A model generated the notes under the pieces. That model was not told where the DNA came from. It saw only the letters and a program-made list of their open reading frames with translations, and searched no databases. The position numbers and the translations under genes are program-made. From Mycolicibacter virginiensis (lineage in GTDB: Bacteria > Actinomycetota > Actinomycetes > Mycobacteriales > Mycobacteriaceae): a DNA stretch of 64,000 nt. Location: positions 930,001 to 994,000 of the forward strand of contig NZ_CP092430.2 of the NCBI RefSeq assembly GCF_022374935.2, written 5' to 3'. Of this stretch, positions 32,268 to 41,414 are shown piece after piece. How positions within the stretch are numbered: the first letter of the stretch is position 1; each line of letters starts with the position of its first letter.

Positions 32268-33314
32268 ATGACTACCACCAAGACGCCGGCTCTCCCCACT
32301 GCGCCCGCGGCGGTGCGAGAAGCCGCAGGCGGCCCGACCATGCGGGCCATCATTCTCGACGGGTTCGGCGACCTCGACGTCTTGACCTACACCGACATCC
32401 CCAAGCCGCTGCCGAAACAGGGTGAGGTCGTGATCAGGGTCAAGGGATTCGGCATCAATCACGCCGAAATGCACATGCGTCGCGGCGAGTGGGCCGAGGC
32501 CGCCGAAGTCAGTGGTATCGAATGCGTCGGCATCGTCGAGGCCTGCCCGGGAGGTGAATTCCCGGTTGGCGCCAAAGTCGCGGCGTTGATGGGCGGACTC
32601 GGCCGCACCATCAACGGCAGCTATGCCCAGTTCACTCGGGTGCGCGCGGAGAACGTCGCGCTGATAGAGGCGGAACTGCCGTGGGATCAGTTGGCCGCGC
32701 TGCCGGAAACCTACGCCACCGCATGGACCTGTCTGTTTCGCAACCTCGACCTGACGGCCGGGCAGACCGTCGTGATCCGCGGGGCGACATCGTCTTTCGG
32801 TCAGGCGGCGGTGAAGCTGGCCGTGGAGGCCGGTGCACGGGTGATCGCCACCACCCGCAACCGGAACCGGTTTGGCCTGCTGGCTTCCCTCGGGGTCGAC
32901 CGCGCCGAGCTCGAGATCCCCGATCTGAGTGCACACATCGCCGAGGCCAAGCACATCGACGCCGTCCTCGACCTCGTGGGCAACAGCACCATCCTTGACT
33001 CCCTGAACATGCTGCGCCGGGGCGGCACGGCGTGTTTGGCCGGCTGGCTCGGAGGACTGGATCCGATCGCTGACTTCAACCCATTGCTGCAGATGGCCAG
33101 CGGAGTCAACCTGAGCTTCTTCGGAAGCTTCGTGTTTGGCACTCCCGGTTTTGCGCTAGCGGATGTCCCGCTGCAAGACATCGCCGACAAGGTGCGCGAT
33201 GGACGCCTGCAAGCCGCGCCCTCCCGTGTCTTCTCCTTCGACCAGATCCGCGAAGCACACCGCGTCATGGAAGCCGGCGAAGCCGGAGGCAAAATGGTGG
33301 TATTGGTCGACTGA
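32268..33314 (+). CDS. MDR-family (zinc-independent) NADPH:quinone oxidoreductase-like
   Basis: 348 residues from ATG 32268, 9 nt after AGGAG (the ATG at 32259 abuts the ribosome site). GroES-like domain (PKPLPKQGEVVIRVKGFGIN, NHAEMHMRRGEW) and Rossmann domain (GQTVVIRGATSSFGQAAVKL, ...ARVIATTRNRNR). No structural or catalytic zinc Cys/His set is obvious, so it belongs to the quinone oxidoreductase/crotonyl reductase branch. It sits 33 nt after the hydrolase gene. Confidence 0.88.
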   Translation: MTTTKTPALPTAPAAVREAAGGPTMRAIILDGFGDLDVLTYTDIPKPLPKQGEVVIRVKGFGINHAEMHMRRGEWAEAAEVSGIECVGIVEACPGGEFPVGAKVAALMGGLGRTINGSYAQFTRVRAENVALIEAELPWDQLAALPETYATAWTCLFRNLDLTAGQTVVIRGATSSFGQAAVKLAVEAGARVIATTRNRNRFGLLASLGVDRAELEIPDLSAHIAEAKHIDAVLDLVGNSTILDSLNMLRRGGTACLAGWLGGLDPIADFNPLLQMASGVNLSFFGSFVFGTPGFALADVPLQDIADKVRDGRLQAAPSRVFSFDQIREAHRVMEAGEAGGKMVVLVD

Positions 33315-33341
33315 CATCCAGGCAAGTAGAAGGATGCACCC

Positions 33342-34094
33342 ATGAAGATCGCGGTTGCCGGCGGTACCGGCAAGACCGGACGCAAGGTGGTCGAGCATCT
33401 CCACAGCCAGGGCCACCACCCGGTGATCCTCGCCCGCGCGCACGGGGTCGACCTCCTGGAAAACACCGGAATCGACGCCGCGCTCGACGGTGTCGAAGCC
33501 ATCATCGATGTCGTCGACTTCGCGACCATGAACGCCAAGAAGGCACAGGCCTCCTTCGGCGCAGCCACCGCCAATCTGCTGGCCGCCGCGCAGCGCCATG
33601 GAGTTCGCCACCACGTCGCACTCTCGATCATCGGTATCGACCGGGCGACCAGCGGCTACTACCAAGGCAAGCTGCGGCAAGAGGAGCTGGTGAAAGCCGG
33701 TGCCGTCCCATGGACGATTCTGCGGGCCGCCCAATTTCACGAATTCGCCGACCAAGTCCTGGCACAGGTACCCGGCCCGATCGCCCTGGTGCCGAAAATG
33801 AAATCGCAACCCATCGCGGTCAGCGAAGTCGCCGCTCACCTGTGCGGCCTGGCGACCGGCGAACCGCAGCAGATGGCACCCGAACTCGCCGGCCCCCGCG
33901 TGGAATCGGTCGTCGACATGGTTCGCCAGTTGGTCCGGCACCGTGGGCAGCACCGGCCGGTCATCGGACTGCGTATTCCCGGTGCGGCTGGGAAGGGCAT
34001 GGCCAACGGCGCGCTGCTGCCGACCCAGCCGGGACCCCGCGGCCACCAAACCTATGCCGAGTGGCTGGCCGCGCTCACACCGGACAACAGGTAA
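33342..34094 (+). CDS. NAD(P)-binding NmrA-like oxidoreductase
   Basis: 250 residues. MKIAVAGGTGKTGRKVVEHL is the G-x-x-G-x-x-G nucleotide loop of atypical SDRs; mid-protein HHVALSIIGIDRATSGYYQGK holds the YxxxK-like region, and PWTILRAAQFHEF is the common NmrA/NAD(P)H-azoreductase motif. It lies 27 nt after the MDR gene and just before the small membrane protein gene. Substrate unknown. Confidence 0.87.
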   Translation: MKIAVAGGTGKTGRKVVEHLHSQGHHPVILARAHGVDLLENTGIDAALDGVEAIIDVVDFATMNAKKAQASFGAATANLLAAAQRHGVRHHVALSIIGIDRATSGYYQGKLRQEELVKAGAVPWTILRAAQFHEFADQVLAQVPGPIALVPKMKSQPIAVSEVAAHLCGLATGEPQQMAPELAGPRVESVVDMVRQLVRHRGQHRPVIGLRIPGAAGKGMANGALLPTQPGPRGHQTYAEWLAALTPDNR

Positions 34095-34103
34095 GGAAAG
34101 CGG

Positions 34104-34565
34104 ATGTCACAAACGCGCCCGCCGCGCCGTCTACCGAGCATGAACCTCATCGTGCATCGCATATGCCTGCTCCTGCTGACGATCGTGGGCCTCAGTCTCG
34201 GGGTGTGGGCATACTTCGCTCCGCTGAACTGGTACAGCACATTCCCCGGCATGGGCATGCGCTGGTTGCCGGTGCTCGGCCCGTACAACGAGCATTTCGT
34301 GAAAGACGTCGGCTCCTTGTTCTCCGGGCTCGCGGTGCTCAGCGCCCTGGCGCTGTACTACCTGCGCAACCGGCCCGTCGTCGTGATCACGGGGGTCAGC
34401 TGGTCGGTCTTCAATGTGCTGCACCTGATCTACCACGTCGGCATGCTGCACATGTACGGCCCGCGTGATGCGGTACTCAACGTCGTCAGCCTCAGCCTGC
34501 TGCTGGCGTTGTCGCTGATCCTGCTCATTCCCGCACGCAGCCCCGCCACCGAGGACCACGCATGA
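34104..34565 (+). CDS. Four-helix membrane protein of unknown function
   Basis: 153 residues with four hydrophobic segments: LIVHRICLLLLTIVGLSLGV, SLFSGLAVLSALALYYL, VVVITGVSWSVFNVLHLIY and VVSLSLLLALSLILLI. AAGGAAAG precedes the ATG. Polar loop WYSTFPGMGMRW and HLIYHVGMLHM recall small DoxX/DUF4345-type proteins. Its stop overlaps the start of the GMC oxidoreductase gene by four bases (ATGA), so they are coupled and may work together. Confidence 0.75.
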   Translation: MSQTRPPRRLPSMNLIVHRICLLLLTIVGLSLGVWAYFAPLNWYSTFPGMGMRWLPVLGPYNEHFVKDVGSLFSGLAVLSALALYYLRNRPVVVITGVSWSVFNVLHLIYHVGMLHMYGPRDAVLNVVSLSLLLALSLILLIPARSPATEDHA

Positions 34566-36241
34566 CATATGACTACGACGTTGTGGTGATCGGTTCGGGA
34601 TTCGGCGGCAGCGTAGCGGCGCTGCGGCTGACCGAGAAGGGTTATCGCGTCGGGGTATTGGACATGGGGCGCCGCTGGGCGCCCACCGATTTCCCGCCCA
34701 ACAACTGGCACGTGCGCAAGGCGATGTGGGCACCGAAACTGGGCTGCTTCGGCCCGCAACGGCTGACCGTGCTGGGCAAGACGTTCATCGCCAGTGCCGT
34801 CGGGGTCGGCGGCGGATCGTTGATCTACGGCAACACCCTCTACGAGCCGTTGGAACGGTTCTTTCATGACCCGCAGTGGGCGCACATCACCGACTGGAAA
34901 TCCGAGCTGGCGCCGTACTACGAACAGGCTCGCCGGATGCTCGGGGTGACGCCCACCCCGCACACCACTCCGGCCGATGAGGTGTTGCTGGCGGTGGCGC
35001 GCGATCTGGGGGTCGAGGACACCTACCACCCCACCAACGTCGGAGTCTTCTTCGGCGACGAGCCCGGCAAGACCGTTCCGGATCCGTTCTTCGGCGGGGC
35101 AGGCCCTGACCGCGCCGGCTGTATCGGCTGCGCGCAGTGCTTCACCGGTTGCCCGCACAACGCGAAGAACACCACCGAGACCAACTACCTGTATCTGGCC
35201 GAACATGCCGGCGCCCAGATCCATCCGATGACGATGGTCACCGACGTGCGCCCCGACGGCGATGGCGGCTATGTGGTCAGCACGGTGCGCACCGGCCGGT
35301 GGGTGCGCAAGCTCAAGCGGGACTTCACCGCCGGCCAGGTGGTGTTCGCGGCTGCCTCGCTGGGCACCCAGCGGCTGCTGCACCAGCTGCGCGACACCGG
35401 ATCATTGCCGCATCTCTCGCCGCGGCTGGGTGAGCTGACCCGCACCAATTCCGAAGAGGTGCCGGTGGTGTTCACACCCGATCGTGACGACTTCGCCCAA
35501 GGCGTGGCGATCACCTCGTCGATCCACCCGGAGGCCAACACCCATGTCGAGGTCTGCCGCTACGGCAAGGGCTCCAACCTGCTGTCGATGATGGGCACCC
35601 ATCTGATCGACGGCGGACCGTGGCGATTTGCCCGGCTGATGCTGACCATCGCACGCCACCCAGCGATGATGCTGCACAGCATGTTCCCCCGCAACGCCTC
35701 GTCGCACTCGATCATCGTGCTGGTGATGCAGTCCCTGGACAACTCGCTGACCACCTACCGCAAGCGTGGCCTGTTCGGCACCCGCATGACCGCGAAACAA
35801 GGTGTGGGCGAACCCAATCCGGACTGGATCCCGACCGCTCACGACGTGGCGCGCCGGATGGCCGAAAAGGTCGGCGGAATGGCGGGTGGCACCTACCTCG
35901 ATGCGCTCAATATCCCGTTGACGGCGCACTTCATCGGCGGCTGTCCGATCGGCGAATCCGCGGATACCGGGGTCATCGACCCCTATCAGCGCGCCTTCGG
36001 GCATCCCGGCGTCCACGTAGTCGATGGGTCGGCGATCACCGCTAACTTGGGCGTGAACCCGTCGTTCACCATCACCGCGCAAGCCGAACGGGCGATGGCG
36101 TTGTGGCCCAACAACGGTGAGCCGGATCCCCGCCCGCCGCTGGGACAGCCGTATCGGCGCATCGCGGCGGTGGCGCCGCACCACCCGACCGTTCCAGACG
36201 GTTCCCCCGGTGCGCTGCGGCTGCCGCTGTCACCGGCCTGA
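34562..36241 (+). CDS. GMC oxidoreductase, ChoD (cholesterol oxidase)-like
   Basis: 559 residues. FAD-binding loop VVVIGSGFGGSVAALRLTEK is followed by GVGGGSLIYGNTLY and a cysteine-rich block AGCIGCAQCFTGCPHNAKNT, VAITSSIHPEANTHVEVCRYGK and the C-terminal LGVNPSFTITAQAERAM. The layout and motifs match my memory of Mtb ChoD (Rv3409c) but with many differences, so it is a paralogue; ligand-specific sterol oxidation is not proven. The cysteine pattern resembles a ferredoxin-like iron-sulfur site also seen in ChoD. Confidence 0.88.
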   Translation: MTYDYDVVVIGSGFGGSVAALRLTEKGYRVGVLDMGRRWAPTDFPPNNWHVRKAMWAPKLGCFGPQRLTVLGKTFIASAVGVGGGSLIYGNTLYEPLERFFHDPQWAHITDWKSELAPYYEQARRMLGVTPTPHTTPADEVLLAVARDLGVEDTYHPTNVGVFFGDEPGKTVPDPFFGGAGPDRAGCIGCAQCFTGCPHNAKNTTETNYLYLAEHAGAQIHPMTMVTDVRPDGDGGYVVSTVRTGRWVRKLKRDFTAGQVVFAAASLGTQRLLHQLRDTGSLPHLSPRLGELTRTNSEEVPVVFTPDRDDFAQGVAITSSIHPEANTHVEVCRYGKGSNLLSMMGTHLIDGGPWRFARLMLTIARHPAMMLHSMFPRNASSHSIIVLVMQSLDNSLTTYRKRGLFGTRMTAKQGVGEPNPDWIPTAHDVARRMAEKVGGMAGGTYLDALNIPLTAHFIGGCPIGESADTGVIDPYQRAFGHPGVHVVDGSAITANLGVNPSFTITAQAERAMALWPNNGEPDPRPPLGQPYRRIAAVAPHHPTVPDGSPGALRLPLSPA

Positions 36242-36259
36242 GGGCCAAGGCCCAGCCGA

Positions 36260-37603
36260 ATGCCGGCCCTGCTGTGGTATCGCCGTGATCTGCGGGTAGA
36301 CGATCTGCCGGCCCTGTCAGCGGCGGTTGCCGACGGCCCCGAGGTGCTGTGTTGTTTTGTTCTGGACCCGCGGCTGGAGGCCTCGTCGGGGCAGCGCCGG
36401 CTGCAGTTCCTCGGTGACTGTCTGCGCCATCTCCGCGACGACCTCGGCGGCCGGCTGCTGATCACTCGCGGGCTCCCACAGCAGCGGATCCCGCAGCTGG
36501 CGGCGGCGATCTCGGCGACGGCCGTGCATGTATCGGAAGATTTCGCACCGTTCGGGCGCCGCCGTGACGAGCAGGTCCAAGCCGCCCTCGGCGAGATCCC
36601 TTTGGTGGCCACCGGTTCTCCCTACCTAGTCTCACCGGGCCGCGTTGTGAAAGACGACGGCAGCCCCTATCGGGTCTTCACACCATTCTTTCGGCGGTGG
36701 CGCGAACACGGCTGGCGCCGTCCCGCACTGTCGCGGCCCGAACCGCCGCACTGGATCGACTCCACAGAACTGTCCAGCAAGACCGCGCAACCGGTGGAGA
36801 TCCCCGACCTCGGGCACGCCGATCTGCCGGCCGGGGAGGTGGCCGCGCGTGACCATTGGAAAGCGTTTGTGGCCAACGGGTTAGACCGCTACCACCAGGA
36901 CCGCGACTTACTCGGCCGCGACGGGGCAAGCCGGATGTCGGCCTACCTGAAATTCGGCAACATCCACCCGCGCTCCATGGCCGCCGATCTCGACCCGCAC
37001 AGTCCGGGAGCGACAGCGTATCTGCGGCAGTTGGCTTTCCGGGACTTCTACGCCGCGGTACTGCGCCACTGGCCACGCAGTGCCTGGCAAAACTGGAACA
37101 ACGAGTTCGACTCGATCCAGACCGATTCCGATGCGCAGGCCCAACGGCTCTTCGAGCGCTGGAAGGCCGGGACAACCGGCTTTCCCCTTGTCGACGCGGG
37201 CATGCGCGAACTGCTCGCCACCGGATTCATGCACAACCGCGCGCGCATGATCGTGGCCTCGTTCTTGGTCAAAGACCTGCACCTGCCCTGGCAATGGGGT
37301 GCCCGTTGGTTCTTGGATCAGTTGATCGACGGCGATCTGGCCAACAACCAACACGGCTGGCAGTGGTGCGCGGGGACCGGCACCGATGCATCGCCGTACT
37401 TCCGGGTATTCAACCCGACGCTGCAGGGCCGAAAATTCGATCCCGACGGGGCCTACGTGCGTCGCTGGGTTCCGGAGTTGGCCGATGTCACCGATGCCCA
37501 TCTGGTCCGGCAAGCGCGCCCACCGGATTACCCCGAGCCGATCGTCGACCACGGCCGCGAGCGAGCCGAGGCGCTGCGCCGGTATCAGCGGATCAGCACG
37601 TAG
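36260..37603 (+). CDS. phr: Deoxyribodipyrimidine photolyase (class I)
   Basis: 447 residues. N-terminal alpha/beta antenna domain (LLWYRRDLRVDDLPAL) and FAD domain with GASRMSAYLKFGNIHPR, QLAFRDFYAAVL, TGFPLVDAGMREL, MHNRARMIVASFLVKDL, and WGARWFLDQLIDGDLANNQ-x-GWQW (FAD/lesion-binding signatures). Repairs UV cyclobutane dimers with light. It begins 18 nt after the GMC gene and its end overlaps the convergent TIGR01777 gene by 11 bp. Confidence 0.95.
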   Translation: MPALLWYRRDLRVDDLPALSAAVADGPEVLCCFVLDPRLEASSGQRRLQFLGDCLRHLRDDLGGRLLITRGLPQQRIPQLAAAISATAVHVSEDFAPFGRRRDEQVQAALGEIPLVATGSPYLVSPGRVVKDDGSPYRVFTPFFRRWREHGWRRPALSRPEPPHWIDSTELSSKTAQPVEIPDLGHADLPAGEVAARDHWKAFVANGLDRYHQDRDLLGRDGASRMSAYLKFGNIHPRSMAADLDPHSPGATAYLRQLAFRDFYAAVLRHWPRSAWQNWNNEFDSIQTDSDAQAQRLFERWKAGTTGFPLVDAGMRELLATGFMHNRARMIVASFLVKDLHLPWQWGARWFLDQLIDGDLANNQHGWQWCAGTGTDASPYFRVFNPTLQGRKFDPDGAYVRRWVPELADVTDAHLVRQARPPDYPEPIVDHGRERAEALRRYQRIST

Positions 37604-38954
37604 CGCTACCGGCACGCCCCAACAGATGCCGAAGCAGCGGCTCGAGTTCGGGGGCACGGAACCGGTGCCCGGCCTCGCCTAGGCGCGCCGGCAGCACGCG
37701 CTGGCTCGCGCAGGCAAGCTCACGCGCGCCCTGGGCGCCGAGCAGCAGGCGCGGCCCCAGGCCCGGCACGGGAAGAATGGTGGGCCGGCGCAACACGCGT
37801 CCCAGGGCCTTGGTGTAGTCGCTGTTTCGTACCGGCTGCGGAGCAACGGCGTTCACCGGTCCGGAAAGTCCGGTGTCCCACAGGGCCCGGTGATAGACGT
37901 CGATCAAGTCGTCGATCCCGATCCAGGACAGCCACTGCCGGCCGCTGCCCAACCGGCCGCCCAGACCCGCGGCGAACAGCGGCCGCATCAGCCGCAGCGT
38001 CCCGCCGCGCGGCGACTGCACAATGCCGGTGCGAACACGAACAACGCGCGCCCCGGACTGCTCGGCCGGCGCCAGGGCGTCCTCCCAGTCGGCGACGACC
38101 TCGGCCAGATAGCCGTCGCCTCGTTGGCTGTCTTCGGTGAGAACATCGTCGCCACGGTCGTAGCCGTAATAGCCGACTGCCGAGGCGCAGATCAACGCGG
38201 TAGGCCCAGTCTCGGCGACCAGCTCGGCGAGCTTGCGCGTCGGGCCGATTCGGCTGTCGCGGATCACCCGGCGATGTTCGGCGGTGAAGCGTCCCGCGAT
38301 CGACGCGCCGGCCAGATGAACCACCGCATCGACGCCGGCCAACAGATCACGAGCCGGATCGTCGGGATTCCACTGCCGGTCGTCGGGATTGCCCGCGGTG
38401 CGCCGCACCAGCCGGATCACCCGATGGCCCCCGGTGCTCAAAAACGCCGTCAGCGCCGAACCCACCAGCCCGGACGCGCCGCTGACCGCCACGGTAAGGG
38501 GCTGTAGGCCATGGGCTTTGGCGCGCTGGTGTGCTGCGAGGTCATCGGCGAGCTGGCGATGCCGATAGACGAACATCGGCCGTAGCAGCGCTCCGGGAAC
38601 CGTGGTGTCCACCCGGTCGGTCATCAGCGTCCGGCCGTCGCCGAGCTCGTCGAACTCGTGGATGTGCTGCCACTTCATCACCAACCTCGCCGGTAGCGAT
38701 GCCAGGCCGCGGCTGCCGAGTTCGTCGGCAAACTGCCGGGGCGGGTCATAGCCGCTCGCCTGGTGTTCGGCCACCCAGCGCAGCCCGCCGGGCAGGGCAA
38801 GCTCGGCGGTTCCGTCGCGCAGGGACTCGGCTTCGCGTCGCAAGCGCATCGCCTGCCACGGCGGACTCAAGCGGGTGAAGGCTCCTGGTCTGGCGTGCCA
38901 GGCGAACACCTCGTCACGCGGTGCCTCGATCTCGCTGGAATAGACCAGACCCAT
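37593..38954 (-). CDS. TIGR01777 epimerase-family protein with N-terminal SRPBCC domain
   Basis: 453 residues. Residues 1-150 form a START/SRPBCC-like ligand-binding domain (VYSSEIEAPRDEVFAWHARP). Then an extended-SDR domain opens with VAVSGASGLVGSALTAFL (G-x-x-G-x-x-G), VDAVVHLAGASI and SAVGYYG (YxxxK variant), ending PARLGEAGHRFRAPELEPLL (family C-terminal tail). SulA/YfcH-like; function unknown. The SRPBCC fusion is normal for actinobacterial members. Confidence 0.9.
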   Translation of the reverse strand: MGLVYSSEIEAPRDEVFAWHARPGAFTRLSPPWQAMRLRREAESLRDGTAELALPGGLRWVAEHQASGYDPPRQFADELGSRGLASLPARLVMKWQHIHEFDELGDGRTLMTDRVDTTVPGALLRPMFVYRHRQLADDLAAHQRAKAHGLQPLTVAVSGASGLVGSALTAFLSTGGHRVIRLVRRTAGNPDDRQWNPDDPARDLLAGVDAVVHLAGASIAGRFTAEHRRVIRDSRIGPTRKLAELVAETGPTALICASAVGYYGYDRGDDVLTEDSQRGDGYLAEVVADWEDALAPAEQSGARVVRVRTGIVQSPRGGTLRLMRPLFAAGLGGRLGSGRQWLSWIGIDDLIDVYHRALWDTGLSGPVNAVAPQPVRNSDYTKALGRVLRRPTILPVPGLGPRLLLGAQGARELACASQRVLPARLGEAGHRFRAPELEPLLRHLLGRAGSATC

Positions 38955-38993
38955 GTCCCGACGCTACCTGGATCGAGCAGTCCGCCGCTGCTG

Positions 38994-40523
38994 CTAGCCG
39001 TACTGCTTACGCAGCTGCGGCTTGACCACCTTGCCGCTGGCGTTTCGCGGTAGGGCCTCCACCAGCACCAGCTCCTTCGGGTGCTTGTAGCGGGCCAGGC
39101 GTTCGTTGAGGAACGGTTCGAGGTCCTCCAACGTCAGCGGTACCTCACCGGCTGCTACGGCGACGATGGCCACCGGGACCTCGCCCCACTTGTCGTGGGC
39201 ACGCCCGATCACGGCGGCCTCCTGGATGAGTGGGTGCTCGAACAGGACGTTCTCCACCTCGGCGCAGTAGATGTTCTCGCCGCCGGAGATGATCATGTCC
39301 TTCTTGCGGTCGACGACGTAGACGAAACCCTCGTCGTCGACGCGGACCAGATCACCGGAGTGGAACCAGTCGCCGGCGAACGCCTCAGCGGTCGCTTCGG
39401 GTTTGTTCCAGTAGCCCTGCATCATGGTCGGCCCGCGGTAGACGATCTCGCCGATCTCACCGGGCGCCACGTCGTTCATGTTCTCGTCGACGACCCGTGC
39501 CGAGATGGTCGGGATCACCTTGCCCACCGAGCCGAGTTTGCGGATCGCGTCGGTGCCCTGGAGCACGCAGGTGATCGGTGACATCTCGGTCTGGCCGAAC
39601 ACCGCGACGTTGAGCGCGTCCGGGAATGTCTCCGCCATGGCCCGCAGCACGGTGTCGGACGCCGGCGCCGCCCCCCAGCTGATCACCTCGAGGGCCAGGT
39701 CTCGTTGCCGCACAGTCGGATCGGCACAGATGACCTGCCACTGCGCCGGCACCAGGAACACCGAGGTGGCGCGCTCGCTCTCCCAGGCGTCGAGGGTGTC
39801 GGTGGCGTTGAACGCACCGAGCGGGTGAATCACCGTCTTGGTGCCCAGCATCAGGTTGGGTGCAATGCTGCCCAGGCCGGCGATGTGGAACATCGGTGCG
39901 GCGCAGAAGTACACGCTGTCTGGGCTGATCTGCAGGGCCTGGATGCAGGTCAGCGACTGGGCCAACAGGTTCGAGTGGGACAGGATGGCGCCCTTGGGAC
40001 TTCCGGTTGTTCCCGAGGTGTACATGATCAGCGCCGGGGTGTCTTCGGGGACATCGGCGCCGGGGTGCGGGTCGCCGGGCTCGGCGATCAGCGATTCGTA
40101 GTCATCGCCGAGAACCACGGCCACATCGAGGCCGGGGGTGTTCTTGCGGACGGCCTCGATCAGCGGTGCGAGCAGTTGATCGGTGATGACCGCCTTGGCG
40201 CCACTGTCGGAGACGATGTAGCTGATCTCAGGGTCGGTGAGCCGGAAGTTGACCGGTACGGCGATGGCGCCCAGGGCGTTGATCGCCAAGGTCGCCTCGA
40301 TGTATTCGGTGTGGTTGAGCATCACGATCAGCACGCGATCACCGAAGGAGATGCCGCGCCGGAACAGTGCCCCGGCCAGGCGCTCGGAGCGATCGTGTAG
40401 CTGTTGCCAGGTGGTGTCGTTACCCCGACAGCGGAAGGCAACGGCGTCGGGACGCATCTCGGCGTGGTTCGCCACCTGATTCATCCAGTGGTTGCGGCGA
40501 GACCGCAGCGGCTGAGCAATCAT
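38994..40523 (-). CDS. Fatty-acyl-CoA synthetase, FadD5-like
   Basis: 509 residues. AMP-binding motifs ALIMYTSGTTGSPKGAILSH, FGQTEMSPITCV, GDWFHSGDLVRVDDEG, VVDRKKDMIISGGENIY and the catalytic Lys near the end in PRNASGKVVKPQLR. It closely follows my memory of Mtb FadD5 (Rv0166). Activates a fatty acid or sterol side-chain acid to CoA thioester. Its ATG overlaps the stop of the enoyl-CoA hydratase gene (ATGA), and both are divergent from a double-TetR regulator. Confidence 0.92.
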   Translation of the reverse strand: MIAQPLRSRRNHWMNQVANHAEMRPDAVAFRCRGNDTTWQQLHDRSERLAGALFRRGISFGDRVLIVMLNHTEYIEATLAINALGAIAVPVNFRLTDPEISYIVSDSGAKAVITDQLLAPLIEAVRKNTPGLDVAVVLGDDYESLIAEPGDPHPGADVPEDTPALIMYTSGTTGSPKGAILSHSNLLAQSLTCIQALQISPDSVYFCAAPMFHIAGLGSIAPNLMLGTKTVIHPLGAFNATDTLDAWESERATSVFLVPAQWQVICADPTVRQRDLALEVISWGAAPASDTVLRAMAETFPDALNVAVFGQTEMSPITCVLQGTDAIRKLGSVGKVIPTISARVVDENMNDVAPGEIGEIVYRGPTMMQGYWNKPEATAEAFAGDWFHSGDLVRVDDEGFVYVVDRKKDMIISGGENIYCAEVENVLFEHPLIQEAAVIGRAHDKWGEVPVAIVAVAAGEVPLTLEDLEPFLNERLARYKHPKELVLVEALPRNASGKVVKPQLRKQYG

Positions 40524-41296
40524 TCGCCGAACACCGCCTTCCGCTTCTGCAGCATCGCGGCGGCGCCTTCGAAGAAGTCGGGGGAGCCCAGCAGCTCCAC
40601 CTGGCCGGCCTTCTCGCGAGCCAGCGCAGCGTCCAGCGATGCGAGGTTGGTGGCGTTGAGCGCGCGTTTGGTCAATTCGATGGCGCGACGCGGTCCGTGG
40701 GCCAGCTTCTCGGCGGCCTCGTTGACCCGGGCGTCCAACTCCGCCTCGCCGAGCACCGCGTTGATCAGGCCGGCGTCGCGGGCGGCAGTCGCCGACAGGC
40801 GCTCACCAAGCAGTGCCATCTCGTTGGCAACGGCCCGCCCGGCGGCGGCCGCGACCAGGGCGGTGGTGCCGCCGTCGGGCATCAGGCCGATGTTGGTGAA
40901 TGACAGCAGGAAGTAGGCGCTCTCGGCGGCGTAGATCAGATCCGCGGCCAGCGCCAGACCTACCCCGACACCGGCGGCCGGCCCGTTGATCCGCGCGATC
41001 ACCGGCACCGGAGTCTCGGCGACCGAGGTGACCAACCGGGACGCGCAGTCCATCACTTCCTCGGGACTGACGCCGCCGGCCGTGGCCGACAGGTCGGCGC
41101 CGGTGCAGAAAGCTTTGCCTTCGCCGGTGATGACGATGGCCCGCACACCGGGGTCGTCGGCGGCGCCGGCGATGACGTCACCGAGGCCCGCCATGGTGGC
41201 GTAGTCGATCGCGTTGAGCCGGGCGGGGTTGGTGATCGTCACCCGCAGCACCCGACCGTCGCGGGTCGCGGTGAGTTTGGCGGTGTTCTCGGACAC
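40520..41296 (-). CDS. Enoyl-CoA hydratase/isomerase
   Basis: 258 residues from GTG 41296. Crotonase fold: VRAIVITGEGKAFCTGADLS (oxyanion-hole region), ARINGPAAGVGVGLALAADL (second oxyanion-hole glycine), TNIGLMPDGGTTALV where the catalytic Glu positions of hydratases are replaced by Asp/Gly, so isomerase or other crotonase chemistry is possible. First gene of an operon with the FadD5-like ligase; beta-oxidation step likely. Confidence 0.9.
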   Translation of the reverse strand: MSENTAKLTATRDGRVLRVTITNPARLNAIDYATMAGLGDVIAGAADDPGVRAIVITGEGKAFCTGADLSATAGGVSPEEVMDCASRLVTSVAETPVPVIARINGPAAGVGVGLALAADLIYAAESAYFLLSFTNIGLMPDGGTTALVAAAAGRAVANEMALLGERLSATAARDAGLINAVLGEAELDARVNEAAEKLAHGPRRAIELTKRALNATNLASLDAALAREKAGQVELLGSPDFFEGAAAMLQKRKAVFGE

Positions 41297-41356
41297 GGTC
41301 AGACCTGCCCTTCGATGAACCGGGATTGCAACACGTCACTTCCTCCGTGGATGAAA

Positions 41357-41376
41357 ACGTAAATTGTGGTTAACGT
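41357..41376. promoter_or_regulatory. Candidate operator ACGTAAA-TTGTGG-TTAACGT
   Basis: A near-perfect dyad (6 of 7 pairs) in the 118-bp gap between the divergent enoyl-CoA hydratase (start 41296) and double-TetR (start 41415) genes. Expected position for a TetR-type operator that controls both directions. Confidence 0.5.
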
Positions 41377-41414
41377 ATGGGCGGCGGGTCCAACAGTCAA
41401 CACGGGGGGTGAGA

